From Candidatus Latescibacterota bacterium (lineage in GTDB: Bacteria > Krumholzibacteriota > Krumholzibacteriia > Krumholzibacteriales > WJIX01): 7,690 bases of DNA. Both the position numbers and the translations under genes were made by a program. Below, piece after piece: positions 1 to 6,075 of this stretch; position 1 is the first letter of the stretch; each line of letters begins with the position of its first letter. The stretch covers positions 1-7,690 of the forward strand of contig JAUXHZ010000043.1 in NCBI GenBank assembly GCA_030621255.1, in the 5' to 3' direction. The notes beneath the pieces were generated by a model, which was not told the DNA's origin, searched no databases, and saw only the letters and a list, made by a program, of their open reading frames with translations.

Positions 1-1
1 A

Positions 2-1054
2 GGATGTATATGGACAAATCTTGCCGAAAATAACATGTCCAATTATGGTTCGCAGCCTAGCGAGAACTGTAGCCGCATTTTTAAAGAAATCATAAAATCG
101 ATCGGCGAAAAAGAAAGAGTTTTCTTTTTTAACAAATCGTTTATTGGCGATTTGTTTGATAAAAATTCTCCTTTGTTAGAAAGCGATTTTGCTTCAGACG
201 CGGTATGGATTAAGGCTGTAGCCATCCTGAAAAGCGGGGATGAAAATCTGGGAATGATAGCTCTGGGACAAAAAGATACTAAATCAAAATATAGTGAAGA
301 AGACAGAAGTTTCCTGTCAACAATATCAGAAGAATTGACTCTCGCTTTGGAAAATATGCTGCTTGAAGAAAAAATCATAGAAAACGATAGAATAGAATCT
401 TTCGATCATTTTACCTCTTTTGTTACCCATGATCTTAAAAATACTCTTGGGATGCTCTCGTTGACCGCCGAAAACGCTAAACGAAATATGGACAACCCCG
501 ATTTTCAGAAAGACACAAAAGAAACACTAAATCGGGCGGTAGAAAAAATAAGCGAACTTATTGATTCTCTTACCGTACACAAATCTCCGCCGGCTCTGTC
601 CAAAAACGCGACCGACATAGGAACTCTTTTAAGAAATGGCACGGCATCTTTTGAAAAAATCGCTTCATCCAAGAATATAATTATTAAACTCAATATCGAG
701 AACAATCTCCTCGCAATGACAGACGCTAAAGCATTTAATCAAATCATGGAAAATCTTGTAACTAACTCAGTTGAAGCATCTGCACCTGAAGAAAGTATCG
801 ATATCACAGCACGCCGCGATATTAACCACTCGATATCAGTGATAATTTCTGATAACGGCGATGGGTTTGATCCGGCATATTTTGATTCCAATCTTTTTAA
901 ACCATTCAGAAGTACAAAAAAATATGGGCTTGGAATAGGCCTGGTTATCTGTAAATCGATTGCAGAAGCGCATGGAGGGAGTATAATGATAAACAGCGAA
1001 CGGGGGAAAGGAGCCTCCGTGACTGTCAGAATACCCAGCCTTCAAAACAAATAA
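2..1054 (+). CDS. prsK: PrsK-like sensor histidine kinase, 5' end cut by window edge
   Basis: This is the C-terminal part of a histidine kinase that would autophosphorylate and pass phosphate to the regulator encoded just downstream. The first in-frame ATG is at 35, but the frame is open to base 2 and that ATG has no Shine-Dalgarno sequence, so the gene very likely starts outside the window. Numbering from that ATG, residues ~25-110 look like a GAF domain. The H-box FVTHDLKN carries the phosphorylatable His132, the N-box has N240 and N244, the G1 box is DNGDG (273-277), and the G2 box is GLGIG (298-302). The H-box region (FV.HDLKN...LSL...NA.R..DNP.FQ.D) matches what I remember of PrsK kinases of PEP-CTERM/exosortase systems, which are usually about 700 residues with N-terminal membrane segments. 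No membrane segment is visible in this part. The stop lies 16 bases before the regulator, so the two are co-transcribed. The kinase assignment is firm and the PrsK assignment likely. Confidence 0.88.
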   Translation, partial: GCIWTNLAENNMSNYGSQPSENCSRIFKEIIKSIGEKERVFFFNKSFIGDLFDKNSPLLESDFASDAVWIKAVAILKSGDENLGMIALGQKDTKSKYSEEDRSFLSTISEELTLALENMLLEEKIIENDRIESFDHFTSFVTHDLKNTLGMLSLTAENAKRNMDNPDFQKDTKETLNRAVEKISELIDSLTVHKSPPALSKNATDIGTLLRNGTASFEKIASSKNIIIKLNIENNLLAMTDAKAFNQIMENLVTNSVEASAPEESIDITARRDINHSISVIISDNGDGFDPAYFDSNLFKPFRSTKKYGLGIGLVICKSIAEAHGGSIMINSERGKGASVTVRIPSLQNK

Positions 1055-1058
1055 AGAG

Positions 1059-1064
1059 AAAGGA
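1059..1064 (+). promoter_or_regulatory. Ribosome binding site that fixes a TTG start
   Basis: AAAGGA lies 6 bases before the TTG at 1071. No ATG or GTG occurs between it and the start of the receiver domain, so the regulator most likely uses TTG as its start codon. Confidence 0.65.
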
Positions 1065-1070
1065 ACTCTT

Positions 1071-2510
1071 TTGCCTTCAACTAAACTGCTCATTGTCGAT
1101 GACGAGGAAACTATCCTCAAACAACTTACATGGGCGCTTAAAGAGAATTACAACATTGCTACCGCCCAAACGCTCGACAAAGCCGTAAACGCGGTAAAGA
1201 CTTTTCGTCCTGACATTATGATTCTTGATCTTTCCCTGACATCAGCCCCGGGTGATTTTGAGGGCTTTAGTATACTTGAATCATCTCTGCGGGAATACCC
1301 TCTTCTGAAAATTATCATCATAACGGGGCATGGGCAGAGGGAAAACGCGCTCAGGGCAATAGAGGAGGGTGCTTATGATTTTTATACAAAACCTGTAGTA
1401 ATTGATGAACTGAAAATTATTCTGCGGCGGGCGACACATATTCTTTCACTGGAGAAAGAACTAAGCAACCTGCGGAAAAGCCCGGGCGAAAAACATAAAT
1501 TTGAAGGAATTATCGCATTGTCCGAACCAATGCGCAAAGTCTTTGAAACTGTTCGAAAGATAGCGACGACCGATGTCGCTGTTCTCATTACAGGTGAAAG
1601 CGGAACGGGCAAGGAACTGGTGGCAAGAGCAATACATGCCCGAAGTTCCAGAAACGATATGCCCTTTGTACCAATAAACTGCGGGGCTATACCGGAGAAT
1701 CTGCTCGAAAGCGAACTCTTCGGCCATGAAAAGGGAAGCTTTACAGGAGCTCACATGGCCAAAGAGGGTAAATTTCAAGCAGCAGAGGGAGGCACTCTCT
1801 TTCTGGACGAAATCGGAGAATTGCCGCAACCCTTACAAGTCAAGATTCTTCGTTTTCTTCAGGACCAAATCATTGAACATGTAGGGAGCAGCAAACAGAT
1901 TCAGCTTAACGTCAGGATAGTCGCCGCTACTAATAGAAACCTGGAGGAAATGCTGGAAAAAGAAGAATTCCGTAAAGACCTGTTCTACAGAATAAACACG
2001 TTAAATATTCATCTCCCGCCTCTTAGAGAAAGGGAGAATGATATTCTGCTTTTAGCTAAATACTTTGTCGATTATTACAATAATGAATTCAGTAAAAATA
2101 TCAGGGGATTCAGCCAATCCGCCAGAAAGGTTCTATATACATACAAGTGGCCCGGGAATATCCGCGAACTGGAAAACAGAATAAAACGGGGGGTCATTAT
2201 GGCTTCCGGCACTACTATCCTTGAGAAAGATATGGATATTGTCCCCGCCGAACCTGACGACGACAGTAAAGAATCACTTAATACGCCGGATGATCTCGCA
2301 AACATTACGAAAGCGTATAATACTATTACTCTTAAAGAGGCAAAAAATAAAATAGAAACACGGCTTATAACCGGAGCCCTGATCCGCTCTTCCGGGAATG
2401 TTTCAGCTACTGCCAAACAGCTTGATGTAAGCAGACCGACACTCCATGATATGATGAAAAAACATCAGATAGACCCAAAGAACTTTCGTGCCCCCGGGGC
2501 CAAGAAATAG
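1071..2510 (+). CDS. prsR: PrsR-like sigma-54-dependent response regulator
   Basis: This is a 479-residue NtrC-family activator that would use ATP hydrolysis to open sigma-54 promoters when phosphorylated by the adjacent kinase. The receiver domain (~1-125) has the acidic pair D10/D11, phospho-acceptor D53, T85 and K107. The AAA+ domain has Walker A GESGTGKE (175-182), the sigma-54 contact loop as GSFTGA (222-227; Ser replaces the usual Ala), Walker B LFLDE (D246, E247), an arginine-finger region near R301-R307 and the sensor 2 motif WPGNIREL (360-367). A Fis-type helix-turn-helix occupies ~440-466. The receiver sequence (KQL.WALK, RENALRAIE.GAYDFY.KP) is typical of PEP-CTERM-box response regulators (PrsR), and length and domain order are normal for them. 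It starts at TTG and is co-transcribed with the kinase. The two sigma-54 promoters immediately downstream are its natural candidate targets. No exosortase or PEP-CTERM gene is visible here, so the link to that export system is inferred from the family. Confidence 0.92.
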   Translation: MPSTKLLIVDDEETILKQLTWALKENYNIATAQTLDKAVNAVKTFRPDIMILDLSLTSAPGDFEGFSILESSLREYPLLKIIIITGHGQRENALRAIEEGAYDFYTKPVVIDELKIILRRATHILSLEKELSNLRKSPGEKHKFEGIIALSEPMRKVFETVRKIATTDVAVLITGESGTGKELVARAIHARSSRNDMPFVPINCGAIPENLLESELFGHEKGSFTGAHMAKEGKFQAAEGGTLFLDEIGELPQPLQVKILRFLQDQIIEHVGSSKQIQLNVRIVAATNRNLEEMLEKEEFRKDLFYRINTLNIHLPPLRERENDILLLAKYFVDYYNNEFSKNIRGFSQSARKVLYTYKWPGNIRELENRIKRGVIMASGTTILEKDMDIVPAEPDDDSKESLNTPDDLANITKAYNTITLKEAKNKIETRLITGALIRSSGNVSATAKQLDVSRPTLHDMMKKHQIDPKNFRAPGAKK

Positions 2511-2618
2511 CTTCCACGCCAAATGCCGTTTCAGTAGATTCATGCCTCCCTTCTTATCTGTGTGAACCGCAATATTCCTTATGCAGAACGCCGGGATCCG
2601 TTACTACAATTCAGCAAT

Positions 2619-2631
2619 TTTGCAATGCAAA
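2619..2631. repeat. 13-bp palindrome TTTGCA-A-TGCAAA
   Basis: This is a perfect inverted repeat with 6-base arms and a single central base. It lies about 110 bases upstream of the right-facing sigma-54 promoter, a usual distance for an enhancer-binding protein site. It also lies about 20-30 bases downstream of the predicted start of the left-facing transcript. It is a candidate activator site; chance occurrence in AT-rich DNA is possible. Confidence 0.35.
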
Positions 2632-2661
2632 TGACACTGCCGATTTATAATATTGACCCGC

Positions 2662-2676
2662 GCAAACGGAATGCCA
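2662..2676 (-). promoter_or_regulatory. Sigma-54 promoter (-24/-12), facing left
   Basis: Read on the minus strand, this is TGGCAT-TCCGT-TTGC, with the invariant GG and GC exactly 10 bases apart. It matches the TGGCAC-N5-TTGC consensus at 9 of 10 positions. Transcription would start near 2650 and run left across the intergenic DNA and antisense into the end of prsR. No recognised gene lies in that direction, so its product is unknown. Confidence 0.5.
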
Positions 2677-2741
2677 CAAACCCCGCAACCCTATTTAACA
2701 CAAACCATTACAATAACCGATGCCAAGTTATATACACAAAA

Positions 2742-2756
2742 TGGAACACTATTTGC
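2742..2756 (+). promoter_or_regulatory. Sigma-54 promoter (-24/-12) for the FHA gene
   Basis: TGGAAC-ACTAT-TTGC keeps the invariant GG and GC exactly 10 bases apart and matches 9 of 10 consensus positions. The predicted start is near 2768, giving a leader of about 56 bases before the FHA start codon. It lies directly downstream of a sigma-54 activator gene, which supports PrsR control of the FHA gene. Confidence 0.65.
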
Positions 2757-2810
2757 GAAAAGGCAATTTTAACTAATTTCCGAAAACTGAACTACGCCTG
2801 CTATTCTAAT

Positions 2811-2817
2811 GGAAGGG
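2811..2817 (+). promoter_or_regulatory. Ribosome binding site that decides the FHA start
   Basis: GGAAGGG lies 6 bases before the ATG at 2824. The earlier in-frame ATG at 2809 overlaps this site and has no Shine-Dalgarno sequence of its own, so the start at 2824 is preferred. Confidence 0.75.
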
Positions 2818-2823
2818 CTTAAG

Positions 2824-3168
2824 ATGACAACCAAAACGAATGCTTCAAGCAACAGCGCCAACACTAAATCCAGAGGCAAAAAGAAAGAATCAATCCTTAT
2901 AACAACCGGCTATTTTTCGGGGTTAGAAATGGTGCTGAAAAAGAAAAAAACCCTTCTCGGCAAAAGCACAACCTGCGATATCTGCCTTGATCACAATCTT
3001 GTTTCAGAAGAACACGCACTAATCTACAAATCAGGACCCACATGCTGGATCGAAGATTTGAATAGTAAACATGGAACATTCATTAATAACAGAGAAATCC
3101 ATCGGGCAAACCTGAAAAACAAAGACAAAATATCTATAGGGGATTTCACACTCGAATTCCACTGCTAA
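2824..3168 (+). CDS. Small single-domain FHA protein
   Basis: This is a 114-residue cytoplasmic protein consisting of one forkhead-associated domain, a module that binds phosphothreonine peptides. Residues 1-22 are a polar, Lys/Ser/Asn-rich tail that may be disordered. The FHA core (~25-113) shows LLGKS (44-48), S61-EE-H64, DLNSKHGTFIN (78-88) and the closing ISIGDFTLEF strands. The usual Gly-Arg is Gly-Lys here (K47), and the Asn before Gly-Thr is His (H83). Both are conservative changes but fall in the peptide-binding loops. No signal peptide, membrane helix or kinase domain is present. A sigma-54 promoter lies upstream, downstream of the PrsK/PrsR pair, so I infer that the gene belongs to that regulon, perhaps as an adaptor recognising a Ser/Thr-phosphorylated partner. 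No Ser/Thr kinase gene is visible in the window. It converges on the methyltransferase gene. Confidence 0.9.
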   Translation: MTTKTNASSNSANTKSRGKKKESILITTGYFSGLEMVLKKKKTLLGKSTTCDICLDHNLVSEEHALIYKSGPTCWIEDLNSKHGTFINNREIHRANLKNKDKISIGDFTLEFHC

Positions 3169-3188
3169 TCTGCCACTGACATTGAAAG

Positions 3189-3236
3189 AAAAAATATATT
3201 GCTTAGTGAATCAAGCGGAAACAGGTCTTGCCCTGT
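3189..3236 (-). terminator. Weak candidate terminator after the methyltransferase gene
   Basis: Read leftward on the minus strand, a 5-bp stem (ACAGG, 6-base loop, CCTGT) is followed by a 4-bp stem (GCTT...AAGC) and then a run of six T (A 3189-3194 on the plus strand). The stems are short, and the T-run does not directly follow the stronger one. Its position between convergent genes is the main support. Confidence 0.25.
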
Positions 3237-3242
3237 GGAATG

Positions 3243-3878
3243 TTACCTCTTCTTCGCTATCATTACATGCTCCTGAAAACGAATATCCTGACTGCGGCAC
3301 TCCATCCCGAACTTATAAATAATTTTTGATATATCGTTTATAGTTTGACGATTCATCCTTTGATGCTCACGTCCTTCGCTTTTCATAACACTATCAAGAA
3401 TCCCAAATCCCTCTTCAGTAAAATCGGCCGTTACAAAGATTCCTCCAACCTTCAGCACCCGTGAAATCTCCCCGGCGATTTTTTCAAAGTCTTCAATGTG
3501 ATGCAGCGCGTTTACCATTACAACCAGATCAAAGCTGTCATCTTCGAAAGAAAGCCTGCCGGCATCCAATAGATAGAATTCAATTAACTCTTCGACAGAT
3601 TCGGCCATAGCGTTAAGATAGGCTTTGCGCAAATTTTCTTCCGAGATATCCACAGTCGCAATCGGTATTCCTCTCCTGGCGATTTCGACAGCGGCAAAAC
3701 CCTGCCCTGTTCCAATATCAAGAATCTTTTTCCCGGAGAGTTCTACAGAATCCACAATAAAGCTTACCGCTTCCTTACGGTCATGCCCTTTATCTTTGTA
3801 GATACTATTTCTTTCTTCCCGCCTCGCGGCAGCTTCCTCAATCTCTCCGGAATTAATTTGTCCGGGGTTCCATAACAT
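3243..3878 (-). CDS. Class I SAM-dependent methyltransferase
   Basis: This is a 211-residue cytoplasmic enzyme of the Methyltransf_11/UbiE-like group, which moves the methyl group of S-adenosylmethionine to an unidentified acceptor. Motif I is ILDIGTGQG (52-60), the acidic residue that binds the SAM ribose is D77 (TVDIS), the next strand gives LLDAGRLSF (103-111), motif IV is FDLVVMVNALHHIED (116-130), and EISRVLKVGGIFV (137-149) is the usual following helix-strand. Residues 1-35 are charged and do not resemble a known substrate domain. An in-frame stop two codons before the ATG rules out a longer form. The ribosome binding site is weak. The gene starts 37 bases after the PLP enzyme and is probably co-transcribed with it. 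The pairing suggests a role in sulfur or methionine metabolism, for example thiol methylation, but this is inference and the substrate cannot be read from the sequence. Confidence 0.88.
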   Translation of the reverse strand: MLWNPGQINSGEIEEAAARREERNSIYKDKGHDRKEAVSFIVDSVELSGKKILDIGTGQGFAAVEIARRGIPIATVDISEENLRKAYLNAMAESVEELIEFYLLDAGRLSFEDDSFDLVVMVNALHHIEDFEKIAGEISRVLKVGGIFVTADFTEEGFGILDSVMKSEGREHQRMNRQTINDISKIIYKFGMECRSQDIRFQEHVMIAKKR

Positions 3879-3915
3879 CTTTTATTTCACTTTGCTTTAC
3901 TGAAGAAACAATTCT

Positions 3916-5100
3916 TTATGCTTTTTCAAGTGCCTGCCCGATATCGGCTATCAATTCGTCAACATCCTCAATTCCGACAGATATTCTTACCAGTCCGTCT
4001 CCTATACCCGCGGCTTCTCTCTCCTCGGATGACATACAGGCATGTGTCATGGAAGCCGGGTGTTGAATCAGCGACTCAACCCCTCCGAGACTTACCGCCA
4101 GCGTGTGAAGCTTCACGGAATTCATCACTATCTTCCCGGATTCCAACCCTCCTTTGAGGAAAAAACTTATCAGCGCTCCTGGGCCGTCCGTTTGTTTCTT
4201 ATGCAGTTCATATTGCGGATGTGATTTAAGCCCGGGGTAAACCACCTTTTCAACTTTGGGGTGAGATTCCAGGTATTCAGCTATCTTCTGGGCATTTTTG
4301 CAATGACGTTCTATCCGAATCGAAAGTGTTTTGATTCCCCTTGCCACAAGAAAAGAATTGAAGGGATCTATTGTTCCTCCAAATTCCGTAGCCATTGAGC
4401 GAAAATGATTATAATCCTCTTCTGTTTTTAAAATAACCATGCCGGCAACAACATCAGCGTGCCCGTTAAGAAACTTAGTCATTGAATGCAGAACCAAATC
4501 CGCTCCAAGATCGAGCGGCCTTTGAAGTATAGGACTCATAAATGTATTATCCACACAGAATTTAGCGCCATTATCATGGGCGATATCAGCGATTGCGGCG
4601 ATGTCTGAAACAACTATCGTCGGGTTTGCCGGTGTTTCAACATATATAAGCTTTGTCTCAGGTGTAACGGCGGCTTTCACGGCCTCTAGATCAGAGGTAT
4701 CCACAAAGCTAACCTTAACATCAAATCTGGGGAATACCGTGCTTAATAAAGCGCTCGTAGATCCATATACGGCTTCGCTGCTGATAACATGGTCTCCCGC
4801 GCTGAGCAATGAAGCAAACACCAGATGAACCGCGGCCATACCTGTAGCACACCCTACACCCTTGTACCCATTTTCAAGCAAAGCCACAGCTCGCTCTACA
4901 GATTGAATAGTCGGGTTTCCCACACGGGTATAAATATACCCTTCTTCTTCACCGCTGAACAACCTGGCTCCATGGTCAACATCTCTAAACGCGAATGTTG
5001 AAGTTTGATATATTGGAGTTACTACACAACCAGTTTCATTGGGGATAAAACTGCCGTGAACACACTTCGTATTCTGTCCATGTTTCCTGATATCCTTCAT
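3916..5100 (-). CDS. Trans-sulfuration PLP enzyme, methionine/cystathionine gamma-lyase-like
   Basis: This 394-residue member of the Cys/Met metabolism PLP family is full length. Members cleave or form C-gamma-S bonds of methionine, cystathionine or homoserine esters in the cytoplasm as tetramers. The PLP lysine is K209 in HSMTKFLNGH, the phosphate is bound by the GM pair at 87-88 and by S206/T208, and D184 in VDNTF contacts the ring nitrogen. Y57/R59 form the inter-subunit phosphate contact, Y112 is the catalytic tyrosine of YGST, and R372 binds the substrate carboxylate. The C-terminal segment AVSLGGVESLIQHPASMTH is closest to methionine gamma-lyases. The Cys expected after YG in classical methionine gamma-lyase is Ser114 here, so cystathionine lyase/synthase or sulfhydrylase activity remains open. 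AAGGGA lies upstream of the ATG; the closer GGAAG is spaced too tightly. It is the first gene of a probable two-gene unit with the methyltransferase. Confidence 0.9.
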   Translation of the reverse strand: MKDIRKHGQNTKCVHGSFIPNETGCVVTPIYQTSTFAFRDVDHGARLFSGEEEGYIYTRVGNPTIQSVERAVALLENGYKGVGCATGMAAVHLVFASLLSAGDHVISSEAVYGSTSALLSTVFPRFDVKVSFVDTSDLEAVKAAVTPETKLIYVETPANPTIVVSDIAAIADIAHDNGAKFCVDNTFMSPILQRPLDLGADLVLHSMTKFLNGHADVVAGMVILKTEEDYNHFRSMATEFGGTIDPFNSFLVARGIKTLSIRIERHCKNAQKIAEYLESHPKVEKVVYPGLKSHPQYELHKKQTDGPGALISFFLKGGLESGKIVMNSVKLHTLAVSLGGVESLIQHPASMTHACMSSEEREAAGIGDGLVRISVGIEDVDELIADIGQALEKA

Positions 5101-5159
5101 TTTCTTCCATTCCCTTCATGATAAACCAATTTGCAATTTGTACTACAACTTACTCCGAT

Positions 5160-5188
5160 ATTATAACCTATAATATAGCCTATAAGAA
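5160..5188 (-). promoter_or_regulatory. Candidate sigma-70 promoter for the PLP enzyme operon
   Basis: On the minus strand a perfect -10 box TATAAT (5165-5160) follows a weak -35 box TTCTTA (5188-5183) with a 17-base spacer. It lies 60 bases upstream of the start codon. The -35 matches only three of six positions, so activation or another promoter in the same interval remains possible. Confidence 0.4.
5162..5185. repeat. Tandem 12-bp repeat, candidate operator
   Basis: Two head-to-tail copies, TATAACCTATAA (5162-5173) and TATAGCCTATAA (5174-5185), differ at one base. The core of the second copy is a near-palindrome (TATAG, one base, CTATA). The pair fills the spacer between the candidate -35 and -10 boxes of the PLP enzyme operon, so a bound protein would block RNA polymerase. 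The regulator is unknown. Confidence 0.5.
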
Positions 5189-5213
5189 AATGATTTTCCA
5201 CTAATCCTTGACA

Positions 5214-5242
5214 ACCCGGAATTTTATTAGTCTACCCGGAAT
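5214..5242. repeat. Two ACCCGGAAT repeats, 20-bp period
   Basis: ACCCGGAAT occurs at 5214-5222 and 5234-5242, starting exactly 20 bases apart (about two helical turns, same face of the helix). The pair lies between the Mrp gene and the candidate promoter of the PLP enzyme operon, a fitting place for a dimeric regulator. No known motif was recognised. Confidence 0.45.
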
Positions 5243-5265
5243 GCTCAATTATTAATTTTTCTAAT

Positions 5266-6075
5266 TTATTCCTTTTCATTCAATTTTAATATCGGAGCAG
5301 TAATAGCTGTAAATGCTTTCGCCGCCTCTGTTTCAGCATATGAAGATACGAAAGGTTTTCCCTCGTCACTGGCTATAACAATAGAGTGATCGATCGGCAG
5401 GCTTCCAAGAAATGGAATATCCATATCTTTGGCCATAGCCTCGCCACCGCCGGTTTTAAATATCTCCGTACGTTCTCCGCACTTCGGACATACAAACCAA
5501 CTCATATTTTCCACTACGCCAAGTACAGGCAGGTTAAGCTGCCGGCAGAAGGTAATGCATTTACGAACATCCACAATGGCCATACTCTGCGGAGTCGTAA
5601 CTATTACTGCGCCGTCGGCGTTTCCCAGAAGTTGGACAATGGCTAGCGGTTCATCCCCTGTTCCCGGCGGAGAATCCACAATCAAATAATCAAGTTCGCC
5701 CCAGTGAACATCTGAAAGAAACTGTTTGATCATCTTATACTTCAACGGGCCGCGCCATATAACAGCGTCATCACTCTGCCGAAGGAGAAAGGCTATAGAC
5801 ATTACACTGAGATTATTGCCAACCTTCAACGGCTCGATAGATTCCTTGCTTCCTTCCAGCTGCGCCCCCTCCACACCGAGAAGTTTTGGGACACTCGGCC
5901 CATGAATATCAACATCCAACAGCCCTACTTTTTTACCGGCCGAGGCAAGTGATACCGCAAGATTTACCGCCACAGTACTCTTACCTACTCCCCCCTTACC
6001 GGAAAGAACTATCACCTTGTGCTTTATAGCGCTCATTTTCTCTTTGATTTTCGGATCATCCGGAACACCGCTCAT
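5266..6075 (-). CDS. Mrp/NBP35-family P-loop ATPase (MinD-like, Fe-S carrier)
   Basis: This 269-residue cytoplasmic ATPase belongs to the Mrp/NBP35 (ApbC) group, whose members bind and transfer Fe-S clusters. The deviant Walker A is GKGGVGKS (26-33) with signature Lys27. Switch I is LLDVDIHGPS (52-61), switch II is DSPPGTGDEP (134-143), and the bridging cluster ligands are C196 and C199 in CPKC. The N-terminal domain of larger Mrp proteins and the N-terminal four-Cys motif of NBP35 are absent, so this is the compact form. AGGAGGG lies 3 bases before the ATG and fixes the start. The gene follows the DUF5320-type genes after a 239-base gap in which I see no gene, clear terminator or good promoter. 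In ORP-type loci such ATPases work with the MTH1175-like protein, so a role in handling the metal cluster of the neighbouring NifX-like protein is plausible but inferred. Confidence 0.92.
   Translation of the reverse strand: MSGVPDDPKIKEKMSAIKHKVIVLSGKGGVGKSTVAVNLAVSLASAGKKVGLLDVDIHGPSVPKLLGVEGAQLEGSKESIEPLKVGNNLSVMSIAFLLRQSDDAVIWRGPLKYKMIKQFLSDVHWGELDYLIVDSPPGTGDEPLAIVQLLGNADGAVIVTTPQSMAIVDVRKCITFCRQLNLPVLGVVENMSWFVCPKCGERTEIFKTGGGEAMAKDMDIPFLGSLPIDHSIVIASDEGKPFVSSYAETEAAKAFTAITAPILKLNEKE

Larger units (their letters stand above)
2511..2823. other. Gene-poor interval with divergent sigma-54 promoters
   Basis: These 313 bases separate prsR from the FHA gene. I find no convincing gene on either strand and no clear intrinsic terminator after prsR. 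The interval contains a left-facing -24/-12 match at 2662-2676, a right-facing one at 2742-2756, and a 13-bp palindrome (TTTGCA, one base, TGCAAA) at 2619-2631. The two promoters face away from each other with 65 bases between them. Any activator site serving both could lie between them or on either flank; I could not recognise a specific PrsR site. Confidence 0.6.

Noticed and set aside
10..25. TGG...TTGC pattern near the left edge resembling a -24/-12 promoter
   Set aside because: The GG and GC are 9 rather than 10 bases apart, and it lies inside the kinase reading frame.
35..37. ATG at 35 as the true start of the histidine kinase
   Set aside because: There is no ribosome binding site, the frame is open to the window edge, and PrsK-type kinases are about twice as long.
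2490..2501. GCCCC-C-GGGGC palindrome at the end of prsR as a terminator
   Set aside because: It lies inside the coding sequence and no T-run follows.
2403..2543. 46-codon minus-strand frame starting behind GGGAGG
   Set aside because: The Shine-Dalgarno spacing is only one or two bases, and three quarters of the frame is antisense to prsR. It is mentioned only as a possible product of the left-facing promoter.
2562..2822. An 86-codon open frame between prsR and the FHA gene
   Set aside because: It needs a GTG start without a ribosome binding site, has an unremarkable composition, contains both sigma-54 promoters, and runs to the FHA ribosome binding site. It reads as non-coding DNA.
2809..2823. 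Earlier ATG for the FHA gene at 2809
   Set aside because: It overlaps the GGAAGGG that serves the ATG at 2824 and has no Shine-Dalgarno sequence of its own.
5208..5213. Perfect TTGACA -35 box on the plus strand
   Set aside because: No acceptable -10 box lies 16-18 bases downstream, and transcription would run antisense into the Mrp gene.
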